Assembly (NCBI GenBank): GCA_037953625.1
Contig: CM075651.1
Span: forward strand, 139,900,501 to 139,964,500
Source: Crotalaria pallida
Taxonomy: Eukaryota; Streptophyta; Magnoliopsida; Fabales; Fabaceae
Direction of reading: 5' to 3'
DNA: 64,000 nt
Shown: one piece after another, positions 11,060-22,487 of the stretch
Position numbering within the stretch: the first letter of the stretch is position 1
How the letters are laid out: every line of letters starts with the position of its first letter
Position numbers and translations under genes: made by a program
Notes under the pieces: generated by a model
Databases searched by the model: none
Told to the model about the DNA's origin: nothing
The model's input: only the letters and a program-made list of their open reading frames with translations

Positions 11060-12756
11060 ACTAATCGATTAATGCCGAAAGCAACTTAAAAATTAATCGA
11101 TTAACAATCAACTTAATCGATTAATCTGAACAGTATCTGAAAAATCACTTTTCAATCAAATACGAAAATCAATCAATTAACACGTAAGATCAGAGATAAA
11201 GCGGAATTGATTAACACCAATATTCTTATTGATTACCTAGGTTATGAAAATGATTTTCCCAAAATCAATTTGCACAATTAAGATTCAATTCAATCAATTA
11301 TGAAAATCAATCTTTTCTAGGTTTTCAACCAAGAACAATATTGAAATGACTTGAATGTAAAGAGTTAAGAGTTTAGAGATACGACACAGTGATTTATCCT
11401 GGTTCACTTTCATCCACTTGAAAGCTACATCCAGTCCCCTCTTCAACCAAGAGAGATTCTTCACTATGATGAATTAGAGTTCTCAAATTACAAGTAAATG
11501 CCTCTCAAGACTCCCTTCTTGATAGCCTACAAGAGATACCACACCCTTGCCTTGCAATCCTATTGATGCTCTAATCTAACCTATAACCTTGCTTGTCAAT
11601 TCCCCTCAACAAGACTTCCAATTGCTTTGAGATTCTTCAAAGTCTTCCACTTGCTTGATGATGCCTCACACCAAGACTTCCAATTTGCTTGTTAACACAA
11701 CAAGACTTCCAAGATAACTTTGCTTGATGAACAACCACCAAGTCTTCCTTGTGTTGTAGATAGCTTGCCTTCTTTGCAATGATTACAACCAAATTGAAAA
11801 CAATAACAATCCTATGAATCTCTTTCAAAAGCTATGAAAATATCAACATGAGAGATTCAAAGATTCTTGATCAAAGAATGTAAAAAAAAAATAAGAACTT
11901 TGATCTTGAGAAAGTGAGAGAGAATAGAGTGGCTTGATCTTAGTAAAAATGTGTATGAAAATGATTCTTGATTATCACAATGATTAGGAAAAGGTTTATA
12001 TAGAATACCCAAAAGTTAGAAAACAATAGAAATTGATTTTGCCTTGAAAAACTTATTTTAAAAACTGATTCTGCACGTGTTAATCGATTAACACATGGCT
12101 TAATTGATTAACCACTGTAACATGTGTGTTAATCGATTAACCCTAACACATTAATCGATTAGTCACTGCTAAATTCAATTAAAAACTTGTTTTCTCAAAA
12201 CTAAACCTTTTCTTTCAAACCTTTAAGCCACCTATTGATTTTAGGTTAAGTGAATACTCAAATTATGATATTATCATGACCTTGATAGAGATTCACTACC
12301 CTCTATAGGACTCTACCCAAACTCATCAAAATAAAAGACTTGAGAGGCTAAAGATATTACAATAAAACACAAACTAAGTCTTCATGAGCTTGCTCTCTCT
12401 TCATCATTTGTTGAGTGTTGATTGTTTGTTGAACTTCTTCAAACTTTAAGCTTGATCAAACCATTTGTAGCTTGTTCAAAACCTTTGTCAACCTTTGTCA
12501 TTATCAAAACCTTCTCACTGGATCTAACAATCTCCCCCTTTTTGAAAATGACAAACCATGTTTTGAAATTGTTTGAAGTTCTTTGAAGTTGTTGATGCTT
12601 GAACCATTTGATACTTGGTGAGATTCTTGCTCCCCCTCAATAAATGCTTTTGACATTTGAAATCCAATTGAGATAAGCTTGATTCTCCCCTTATCTTCAA
12701 CAACTTTGCTCAACCTATATAAAAACAAACAAACCAACATCTTCTCCCCCTTTTGG
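11060..12756 (-). mobile_element. Truncated element-B copy inside element A
   Basis: From the first TAATCGATTA motif at about 11070 to an LTR-end-like GGATCTAACA near 12528, this matches the element-B LTR at 14349-15832, but it lacks the first ~180 bp of that LTR. It then continues for about 225 bp into the B interior, including the C5T5 polypurine-tract complement. It stops at CTCCCCCTTTT, joined directly to the element A LTR missing its first 118 bp. It is more diverged than the two LTRs of the complete B copy, hence older. Confidence 0.75.
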
Positions 12757-14170
12757 ATACTAGGGGTTGTGTAGGAGACATTAGTAGCAATGGGCAAGAG
12801 TACCTAAGCGGAATCGGGAGTTAAATCGGCATTTTAGATGTTAGAAATCAACCGAAAAGAGAAAATTAGGAATAAAATATCTATAGCTCCAAACCCAATT
12901 CCCACCGTTGGATGTGAAGATAAGGGTCTTAGGAAGCTTGTTTCAAAATTTGGACCCGATCCGACGGTTAACGAAAAAGTTACGGCGAATCGAAGTTTGG
13001 ACTTACTGGTGCACGCCCAGGCGCACCAGGGTGCATCAGATGCACCAACCCAGTAGCTTTTTCGCTCAGGCGCAGCATCACGTGCACCCAGGCGCACCCC
13101 GTGCTCATCAGTTCCGCATCTGGCGCACCAATCCCCCATCAGGCGCACCAGTTGGCGCGCCATTCCTTCCTGACCGCACCAGATCTGGTGCTGGTGCTGT
13201 TGCCGCGCTCAAGCGCACGAGACCCGCGCCCAGGCGCGCGCGGTCAGCTGATGCCAATTTCAGCCACACGTTTTGGCTTCTTGGAGAAGCCTTTGAATCT
13301 CCACCACCCACCCCAACCCCTCAGCCAAGAAAACACGATTTGGGGGTCAAAAGCAACACAAAAATCATCATCCACCCTATCCATTCTTCATCTTCCTCTT
13401 ATTGGGGCCAAGAACAAAACACTATTCATCCTCTTCTCCATGTCTCTCTCCATCCTCTTCATGGTTCCAAGAACCACTTATCACCATCAACACCCACCAT
13501 CATCCACCCTCCTTGATGCTTTCCACCATCACCCTCCATCATGGATCAAGCACCAAGAGCCACCCAAACTCCTTCATCTTTCTTTTCCCTCTCAAACACC
13601 CCAAGAACTCCAATCATCATCAAGTTTTCACTACCCAAAATCAAGTCACCACACCCACTTACTCACCATCTCCACTCAAGTACAAGCAAGGAAATGACCA
13701 ACAAACCTTCCCTCCTTCTCTCCTAAATTCGAATGCCTCTCTCTACCCCCCATGGAATTTCAAACTCCATAACTAGAGAGAGAGTCAAACACATAAACCC
13801 CACCATCAAAAGCAAGGATTAGGAGTTTAATGCTAGGGATTCAAGGGGTTAAAGTGGGTTCAAGTCAAGGATTAGAGAAGCTAAGAATGGGGAGCTCAAA
13901 CACCAAGGATCAATGGGCTAGGACTTGAGATTCATCACCACCTCTTAAGGAGGTAAGAGGGGTTTGTGTTACATTTCCTAAGGATATAGATTCTAGGTTG
14001 TTGTAATGATGACTAGGGGTAGATAATTAATTAAGAGAATAAATCTTAGGATATTTAAAGTGAATGAGACGAACCTTAGGGGCAATTAGTATGTTAATGG
14101 TTAATTTTATATTAATTAAATGGTTTATGTTAAATTCTCTTTTATTAATATTAAAGTAGGAAGTAAAGAA

Positions 14171-15832
14171 TGTAAGAACCTACAATCGGTGGGTGAAATA
14201 ACTAGGAGACACTAGGAGAACACCTAGAAGGGGGGGTTGAATAGGTGTTAGATAAACCTTGAAAGATTTTCGAAGGAAACAACTCGAAACGATTAAAAAC
14301 AAATGATTTTTACAAATTTCTTCAACTTTAATCGATTAAATCAATGACTAATCGATTAATGCCGAATGATTGATTAAAACTAATCGATTAATGCAAACAG
14401 TTAATCGATTAATACATGTTAAAACTGAAAAATCACTTTTCAATCAAATACGAAAATCAATCAATTAACACATATGATCAGAGATAAAACGGAATTGATT
14501 AACACCAATATTCTTATTGATTAACCTAGGTTATGAAAATGATTTTCCCCAAATCAATTTACACAATTAAGATTCAATTCAATCAATTATGAAAATCAAT
14601 CTTTTCTAGGTTTTGAACCAAGAACAAATGAAATGACTTGAATGTAAAGAGTTAAGAGTTTAGAGATACTGCACAGTGATTTATCCTGGTTCACTTTCAT
14701 CCACTTGAAAGCTACATCCAGTCCCCTCTTCAACCAAGAGAGATTCTTCACTATGAGGAATTAGAGTTCTCAAATTACAAGTAAATGCCTCACAAGACTC
14801 CCTTCTTGCTAGCCTACAAGAGATACCACACCATTGCCTTGTAACCCTATTGAATCTAATCTAACCTCTAACCTTGCTTGTCAAATCCCCTCAAAAAGAC
14901 TTCCAATTGCTTGATGATGCCTCACACCAAGACTTCCACTTTGCTTGTTAACACAACAAGACTTCCAATTGCTTGATAACAATCAAGACTTCCAAATGCT
15001 TGTTTGCTTGATGAACAACCAAGACTTCCAATTGTTGTAGATAACTTGCCTCTTGCAAAGATTACAACCAAAATGAAAAACAAATATCAATCCTATGAAT
15101 CTCTTTCAAAAGCTATGAAAATATCAACATGAGAGATTCAAGGTTCTTGATCAAAGAATGTAAAAATGAGAACTTTGATCTTGAGAAAGTGAGAGAGAAT
15201 AGAGTGGCTTGATTCTTTGTAAAATGAATATCAAAATGATGTATGTTTATCACAAAGGTTAGGAAAAGGTTTATATAGAATACCCAAAAGTTAGAAATGA
15301 TTAGAAGTGCTTTTGAGAAGTGAAAAACGCATTTTAAAAACCAGATATGTACGTGTTAATCGAGTAGCACAAGTCTTAATCGAGTAATCCATGTGTTAAT
15401 CGATTAACTGCGCAAGCCTTCAAAAATCTAATCGAGTAATCAAAGTGTTAATCGATTAGTTTAAGTGTTAATCGATTAGTTTAGTGAAAAATCAATTAAA
15501 ACTTGTTTTCTCAAAAACTAAATCTTTTCTTTCAAACCTTTAAGCCACCTATTGATTTTAGGCAAAGTGAATACTCAAAATATGATAAAATCATGACTAT
15601 GATAGAAATTCACTACCCTCTAATGACTCTACCCAAACTCATAAACTAAGAGACTTGAGAGGCTAAAGATAAAACAATAAAACATAAACTACCAAACTAA
15701 GTCTTCATGAGTTGGCTCTCTCTTCATCACTTGATGTTTGTTGTTGCTTGTTGAACTTGAACTTGATCAACACATTTGTAGCTTGTTCAAAACCTTTTGG
15801 CATTTATCAAAACATTCTTCATGGATCTTACA
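14171..15832 (-). repeat. 3' LTR of element B
   Basis: This 1662-bp LTR carries two clusters of the palindrome TAATCGATTA and its variant TAATCGAGTA: four at 14329-14412 and six at about 15354-15480. A sequence-matched partner lies at 18343-20004, differing at only a handful of positions (for example a G-run near 14230 is one base different). Confidence 0.88.
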
Positions 15833-15846
15833 ATCTCCCCCTTTTT
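15833..15846 (-). other. Polypurine tract of element B
   Basis: Read on the minus strand, AAAAAGGGGGAGAT lies immediately upstream of the 3' LTR. It is the RNase-H-resistant tract that primes plus-strand synthesis in LTR elements, and it confirms the minus-strand orientation. Confidence 0.75.
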
Positions 15847-16554
15847 GAAAATGACAAACCATGTTTTGAATTTGTTTGAAGTTGTTGATGCTTGAACCAT
15901 TTGATCACTTGGTGAGACTCTTGCTCCCCCTCAATTAATGCTTTTGAAATTTGAAATCTAATTGAGATAAAAGCTTGATTCTCCCCCTATCTTCAACAAC
16001 TTTGCTCAACCTACATAAAAACAACAAAAACAACCTTTCTCCACAAAACATACATTTCTCCCCAAAATAGTCAAAACATACTATTTCTCCCCCTTTGGCA
16101 TTATCAAAAAGTAATATATACCAATTGAAATAGAAAATCTAAGCCAAAATAAGAAATACTATGTCATACTATCTCTATATCAAACATTTCTTCACAACAT
16201 TGATACCAAATGTAGATGTGGTAATTAATACCAATTGTACAATACAAGAATGATACTTTGAAATGTGATATCAATTGGCAAGAACATATAACAATGAAGA
16301 ATAATACCAATTGAAACAAACTAATTGAAACTAGAAAGTCATAATATCACTTAACCAAAGTAAGATATCAATTGTAAAGATATATCACAAAATCAACAAT
16401 AGCATGATAACCATCTAATAATCTAACAATATCAATTGTATAATATCAAATGTTACCAATTTGTAGGATTTTCTCTTTGATACCAATTGAAGATGCAAAT
16501 GAATGAATAACACATGAAAGTCATTTTGCTCTTCAATCATACCTACAAAAACAA

Positions 16555-18272
16555 TCATGCTTTGCTTTTTGGTATCCAAATGGTTTTGGATCCATTTTTG
16601 TTAGTGTAGGGACTCTCACCCTTTTTCATCCAAACAAAATCTCCTTTAGGTATACCATGCACTTTAATATAACACACATTTGAAGTATGTCCATGAGTAC
16701 CACAATAGAAACATGTTGGTGCATTTGAAAAATCAACTTTAGAAAAATCAACAACATTTCTATGAGATTTACTCTTAGCATTAGTATAACCCAAACCAAA
16801 CTTGTTTGAATTTTCTCTTTGAAATCCTTAAGCAACTTGCAATCCTCACAATCAACCACATTATTCAATCTACTAGCACAATCACAAGAAGAACTAGCAT
16901 ATATAAGATCAAGAGTTTCATTTTGAAGATTAAGCTCATCAACTTGTTTTTGAAGTTCTAAAATCTCTTGTTGATGTTTCAAAATGAGCTTCTTCCTTTC
17001 AATATTTTTCGAAGCTAGTTTCTTGAGATGTTCATGCGTTTCTTCATAAGCATTATACAATATTTCATATTTAGAAGAAATTTCGGATTTAGTTTCACTT
17101 ACATCGCTTTCGTAGCTTTTCTCACTTGATTCATCATTTGAACTTTCTTCTTCATCTACTAGAGCTATCAAGTTGAGACAAGCGGCTTCTTCATCATCCG
17201 AAGAACTATTCGATGTGCTTTTCTTGATATCTCCATCATCACTATTCCAAACTATGTATGCTCTTTTAGATTTTGAATTTTTCTTTTCTTTCTCCTTCTT
17301 CTTGAGATACTTAGAGCATGAGTACTTGAGATGACCGGGCTTTCCACATTCATGGCAAATTATACCTTCTTTTGATGTCTTGGTCTTGTAGCGTGGGGGA
17401 TCCTTCTCTTTACTTTTGTTCTTGTTCAACCTTCCTTTTCTCCTTAGAATCTTATTGAACTTTCTTAGTAGAAGCTTCATCTCCTCTTCATCAATGTCTG
17501 AATCGGAATCTTCATTATCATTATTATCGGAACTCTCTTCCTTTTGATATGATCTTTGAGCTTTAAGAGCGATTCCTTTTCTTTCTTTGTTCTTGTCCGA
17601 TTCTTCATGCATATGTAAGCGTCCAAGATCCATTTCATGTTCTTGAAGCTTTCCGAAAAGTGTAGCTAAGTCCATGGTGTCCAAGTCCTTTGATTCAACA
17701 ATTGCGGTAACCTTAGGTTGCCATTCCCTACTTAGACATCTTAAAACTTTGTTAACAAGTTCACAATTCAAGAAAGTTTTTCCAAGAGCAATGAGATGAT
17801 TAACAATATGAGTAAAACGCTTTTGCATAAAACATATAGATTCATTAGGCAACATACGAAACAATTCATATTCATGCATCAAAGAATTTAATCTAGCACG
17901 CCTAACTTCACTAGTGCCTTCATGTGTGACTTGCAAGGTGTCCCACATCTCTTTGGCATTACGACATTGGGAGACAATAAAGAACTCATCATAAGATAAA
18001 GCGGAGGTGACGATATTCTTAGCTTTTAAATCATATTGAATTTTCTTTTTATCATCATCGGTCCACTTATCTTTGGGAGTTAGTGTAAGTACACCTTCTA
18101 CATCTTTTGAGGGAATATAAGGACCATTTTCAATGGCTTCCCAAATGTTCACATCTATAGCTTCTATAAAGATTCTCATCCTAATTTTCCAATAACCATA
18201 ACCCTCTCCACCAAACATAGGAGGGCGATTTATTGAAGCACCTTCACCACCAAAGGGATTCGTAGAACCCAT
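16555..18272 (-). pseudogene. gag: Copia-type GAG of element B, frameshifted near its 3' end
   Basis: This is the capsid-type protein of the element. The main frame (16626-18272, 548 codons) begins MGSTNPFGGEG, 70 bp inside the 5' LTR border. It shows the UBN2 gag fold common to plant copia elements (about residues 15-210; WKIRMRIFIEA, AKEMWDTL, LNSLMHEYE). An acidic/serine-rich linker follows, then a CCHC zinc knuckle (C306, C309, H314, C319) and a coiled-coil-like stretch. After about residue 490 the frame degenerates into hydrophobic nonsense, while the frame at 16555-16794 carries a second knuckle (CFYCGTHGHTSNVC). A frameshift at about 16805-16825 therefore separates them. The second knuckle frame ends IWIPKSKA with a stop, exactly where protease would begin in autonomous relatives. 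Confidence 0.85.
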
Positions 18273-18323
18273 TGTAGTTTCCTCAAGGATCTTAACGAAA
18301 AAGCTCTATGCTCGTGTCTTTCG

Positions 18324-18342
18324 ACCGAGCTCTGATACCAAT
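18324..18342 (-). other. Primer-binding site of element B
   Basis: On the minus strand, TTGGTATCAGAGCTCGG directly follows the 5' LTR and matches the 3' end of initiator tRNA-Met. On the plus strand it appears as CCGAGCTCTGATACCAA. Confidence 0.85.
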
Positions 18343-20004
18343 TGTAAGAACCTACAATCGGTGGGTGAAATAACTAGGAGACACTAGGAGAACACCTAGA
18401 AGGGAGGGTTGAATAGGTGTTAGATAAACCTTGAAAGATTTTCGAAGGAAACAAATCGAAACGATTAAAAACAAATTATTTTTACAAATTTCTTTAACTT
18501 TAATCGATTAAATCAATGACTAATCGATTAATGCCGAATGATTGATTAAAACTAATCGACTAATGCAAACAGTTAATCGATTAATACATGTTAAAACTAA
18601 AAAATCACTTTTCAATCAAATACGAAAATCAATCAATTAACACATATGATCAGAGATAAAGCGGAATTGATTAACACCAATATTCTTATTGATTAACCTA
18701 GGTTATGAAAATGATTTTCCCCAAATCAATTTACACAATTAAGATTCAATTCAATCAATTATGAAAATCAATCTTTTCTAGGTTTTCAACCAAGAACAAA
18801 TGAAATGACTTGAATGTAAAGAGTTAAGAGTTTAGAGATACTGCACAGTGATTTATCCTGGTTCACTTTCATCCACTTGAAAGCTACATCCAGTCCCCTC
18901 TTCAACCAAGAGAGATTCTTCACTATGAGGAATTAGAGTTCTCAAATTACAAGTAAATGCCTCACAAGACTCCCTTCTTGCTAGCCTACAAGAGATACCA
19001 CACCCTTGCCTTGTAACCCTATTGAATCTAATCTAACCTCTAACCTTGCTTGTCAAATCCCCTCAACAAGACTTCCAATTGCTTGATGATGCCTCACACC
19101 AAGACTTCCACTTTGCTTGTTAACACAACAAGACTTCCAATTGCTTGATAACAATCAAGACTTCCAAATGCTTGTTTGCTTGATGAACAACCAAGACTTC
19201 CAATTGTTGTAGATAACTTGCCTCTTGCAAAGATTACAACCAAAATGAAAAACAAATAACAATCCTATGAATCTCTTTCAAAAGCTATGAAAATATCAAC
19301 ATGAGAGATTCAAGGTTCTTGATCAAAGAATGTAAAAATGAGAACTTTGATCTTGAGAAAGTGAGAGAGAATAGAGTGGTTTGATTCTTTGTAAAATGAA
19401 TATCAAAATGATGTATGTTTATCACAAAGGTTAGGAAAAGGTTTATATAGAATACCCAAAAGTTAGAAATGATTAGAAGTGCTTTTGAGAAGTGAAAAAC
19501 GCATTTTAAAAACCAGATATGTACGTGTTAATCGAGTAGCACAAGTCTTAATCGAGTAATCCATGTGTTAATCGATTAACTGCGCAAGCCTTCAAAAATC
19601 TAATCGAGTAATCAAAGTGTTAATCGATTAGTTTAAGTGTTAATCGATTAGTTTAGTGAAAAATCAATTAAAACTTGTTTTCTCAAAAACTAAATCTTTT
19701 CTTTCAAACCTTTAAGCCACCTATTGATTTTAGGCAAAGTGAATACTCAAAATATGATAAAATCATGACTATGATAGAAATTCACTACCCTCTAATGACT
19801 CTACCCAAACTCATAAACTAAGAGACTTGAGAGGCTAAAGATAAAACAATAAAACATAAACTACCAAACTAAGTCTTCATGAGTTGGCTCTCTCTTCATC
19901 ACTTGATGTTTGTTGTTGCTTGTTGAACTTGAACTTGATCAACACATTTGTAGCTTGTTCAAAACCTTTTGGCATTTATCAAAACATTCTTCATGGATCT
20001 TACA
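18343..20004 (-). repeat. 5' LTR of element B
   Basis: This LTR is the same 1662-bp length as 14171-15832, with the same terminal sequences and the same palindrome clusters (four near 18500-18585, six near 19527-19650). One site is mutated to TAATCGACTA at about 18553. Confidence 0.88.
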
Positions 20005-21823
20005 AAGAACCCTAGGGAGCTGACTTAATTTATAGTGCTCTGAGTCATACCTGAGTATGTCGACTATTTTGTTTATTATCCATTGATTGTTACTTGTTAT
20101 TGATGTATGGTCATATGGTGCTTGTTTTGGTGACTCGTAAAGCAAATAATGGACTAAGTGTTATCATAGGCAAGTAACATAGAAAGGGCTAAGTAAGAAA
20201 GGAAGGATGGAAAATTATGAATGAATAATTAAAGAAAGGATTAAGGACAAGTGGTTTGATAAAAGGAAAGTGATGTCTATTATTAAATGAATAATAAGTT
20301 AGAGGATGGTGATTGAGTGACTAGGGCCTTGATGGATGTTGTGCCTGATTTAATTTGTTAAGTGTAATTGTGACAATAATAATTGGATGATAATATGTGA
20401 TATTGAAATGATGTTTGTGCTTGGATATTCATGACATGTGAATTGTTGATGTTTATAATTTAAGTTCTTATTTTGTTAAATGATTGAGATATGATTTTAT
20501 TTAAAAACCAAGGCAAAGAATGGAAATCAAATATGAATTGAATGATAATGTAAAGTGCAGTGAATTGAGTATCGGTGCATTGACAGACTAGGTGCCCTGC
20601 CGGGTGTACCAAATTCCCAAGGGCCAAGTGCTCACCAGACTAAATTCCCATTAGGTCCAAATGCCCTGTTAGGCGTTAATGCACCAAGACTTAATTCACT
20701 GCCGAAATAAATGATATAAAATGTGTTGGGAATGTGAAAAAGAGAATGAATTCAATTAATTGCAATGTACAATGATATGTGGAAAATGTGATAGCATAGC
20801 CTGACAGGGTGAAGCCTTTTGGGTGAGAAAGTTCTGGTTAAGCGAGAGACCTTTGGGTGTGCCAAATGCCTGGCAGGAGCATTAAAATCCTAGTGATGCA
20901 AACCGGTTGTAACCGGGAGAGTTACCCGGGCGCAGTAAGACGTTATCGCGCTTGTAGGTGCGAACGCAGTAGGTTGTGACCAGGGGAGAATGTAAATGAA
21001 ACATACTCGGGTGCAGTAAGACGTTATCGCGCATGAGGTGTGAACGCAGTAGGTCGTGACCAGGGGAAAGATGAATGAGAAATGTGAATTTAATGAATGA
21101 AAAGAGAATAAAAAGGTCTTATGATAATAATGATATTTGAACGTGAGTTGGTCAAATCATGAGTTTGGAATTTGGAATATGGAAATGTTAATGCAACCGA
21201 AATTGAAAAGTAATTTAAGGTTGAATGTAGAGTTGCTAAGAAGGTAGGATGGACATAGGACTTATTTTAGTGAAAATGAGCTTGTATGTAATTACCGGAA
21301 AAAGAATATTAGGTTAATAGATAATCTCTAATGTGATAGGGCCTAGTTTGTCAGCTATGCTTCTTAGAAGCTATTTTCCTTAGTATTGTGTAATGCTACC
21401 CTTCTTGCTATATTTTTACTGGTACCGAAGGAGCATACACAAGTCTTGCCGAGCAGGAGCACATTCGACCACGTGGAATGTATATAGTTATTTAGCGACC
21501 ACCTTCTAGTCATGGGTTTTTCTTGGGAAGTTATTTTGTATTTCATTTATTTTGTCATTTTGAAAAAACTAATAGTTTGAGAAACTGTTTGTATTTCCTT
21601 GGGAATAATGTATTGAGTGGACTGAACAACATTTTGGGCTCTGCTGGCCTCTGATGAATTTAAATCTTCTTCAGATAAATTCTACAGGTTAAAGCAACAT
21701 TTTGGAAAATCCAATAAACAAAGGAAACTCCGTCCGATCGACGGCAGATTTTTATATTTAAAAAGAAATTTTTCAAGTCATTATTCTAAGATAATGGGTA
21801 ATTATTCTAGGTGTTACATATTT

Positions 21824-22191
21824 AATCACGCAGACAGTGGAAGATGGCGTGTGACTGTGGCCGATATACCCAATCCTACCGTTTCGTTTTCTTGAGAGAT
21901 TCAAGCTTTAATTTAAGAAGACTTCATTTATGACTCCGACAATATAATAATAGGATTTGATTTTTTTCTATAATATATTTTATCTATTGTAATAGATAAA
22001 AATCATCCTATATAAAAATAGGATTTAATTTTATGTTTGATGTAAATATTTTTTTGTTTTTTATTGTGACAAGAGAATTAAAACTATTAATAACAAATCA
22101 AATGTAATCCTATTATATAATAACAGTATTTGATTTTCTTTCCAAAACCAAATATGCTTTCATTTGTTCATTAAATGAAAATAAAAAGGAG
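21824..22191. other. Non-coding flank of element A
   Basis: AT-rich sequence with no reading frame of note. A short GC-richer stretch at 21826-21890 is the continuation of the pre-insertion DNA found left of 5858. Nothing is recognised. Confidence 0.4.
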
Positions 22192-22462
22192 TAATATGTC
22201 ATATTAGTCTCTGACTTTGTAAGCATCGGTCAAGTTAGTCCCTGACTTTATCGAAATAGCAATTTAGTCCCTGAGATTTCATTTTAATTCACATACGTCT
22301 CTATCTTTATCTCATTTTAAAGCAAATACATCCCTGCGATAGTGACGGTAGGGACTAACTTGATCGACGTTCTCCTATCTCAGGGACTAAATTGCTATTT
22401 CGATAAAGTCAGGGACTAACTTGACCGACGCTTACAAAGTCAGAGACTAATTTGACATATTA
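22192..22462. mobile_element. MITE with long terminal inverted repeats
   Basis: The left arm TAATATGTCATATTAGTCTCTGACTT... and the right arm ...GTCAGAGACTAATTTGACATATTA are inverted copies of about 90 bp around a short centre, making a 271-bp hairpin-like element. The repeated AGTCCCTGACTTT motif is typical of a widespread plant MITE type. A target duplication was not separable from the termini. Confidence 0.7.
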
Positions 22463-22487
22463 CTAAAATAAAAATGTATACTTGAAC

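Larger units (their letters stand above)
14171..20004 (-). mobile_element. Nested non-autonomous Ty1/copia-type element with gag only (element B)
   Basis: Two direct 1662-bp LTRs (14171-15832 and 18343-20004) start TGTAAGAACC and end GGATCTTACA. They are nearly identical, so the insertion is young. The element is flanked by a perfect AAGAA duplication (14166-14170 and 20005-20009), and the 5' LTR of element A shows the empty site near 7410. On the minus strand the order is 5' LTR, tRNA-Met primer site, one gag reading frame, polypurine tract, 3' LTR. The roughly 2.5-kb interior has no protease, integrase, reverse transcriptase or RNase H. This is the architecture called TR-GAG (terminal repeats plus GAG), which depends on a partner copia element for reverse transcription and integration. 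Confidence 0.88.
5863..21818 (+). mobile_element. Large non-autonomous LTR retrotransposon (element A)
   Basis: The element is bounded by a perfect 5-bp direct repeat TATTT at 5858-5862 and 21819-21823. It starts TGTAACATCC and ends GTGTTACA, so both termini are TG...CA. It contains a 5' LTR (5863-9222), an adjacent primer-binding site matching initiator tRNA-Met (9227-9238), about 3.5 kb of interior, and a 3' LTR (from 12757) split by a later insertion of element B. The interior shows no gag, protease, reverse transcriptase or integrase, so it is a LARD-like element that would need enzymes from elsewhere. LTR style (TGTAACATCC start, TGGTATCAGAGC primer site, 3.4 kb length) suggests a Ty3/gypsy lineage, but without coding sequence this cannot be fixed. 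Confidence 0.85.
12757..21818 (+). repeat. 3' LTR of element A, 5'-truncated and interrupted
   Basis: 12757-14170 and 20010-21818 together reproduce LTR positions from 5981 to 9222. The first 118 bp are missing at the left junction. A complete element B with its 5-bp target duplication interrupts the rest. Differences from the 5' LTR include a roughly 20-bp indel in the CAGGCGCACC region near 13010 and scattered substitutions. The tandem unit recurs at about 20934 and 21005. It ends GTGTTACA, followed by the TATTT duplication. Confidence 0.85.
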
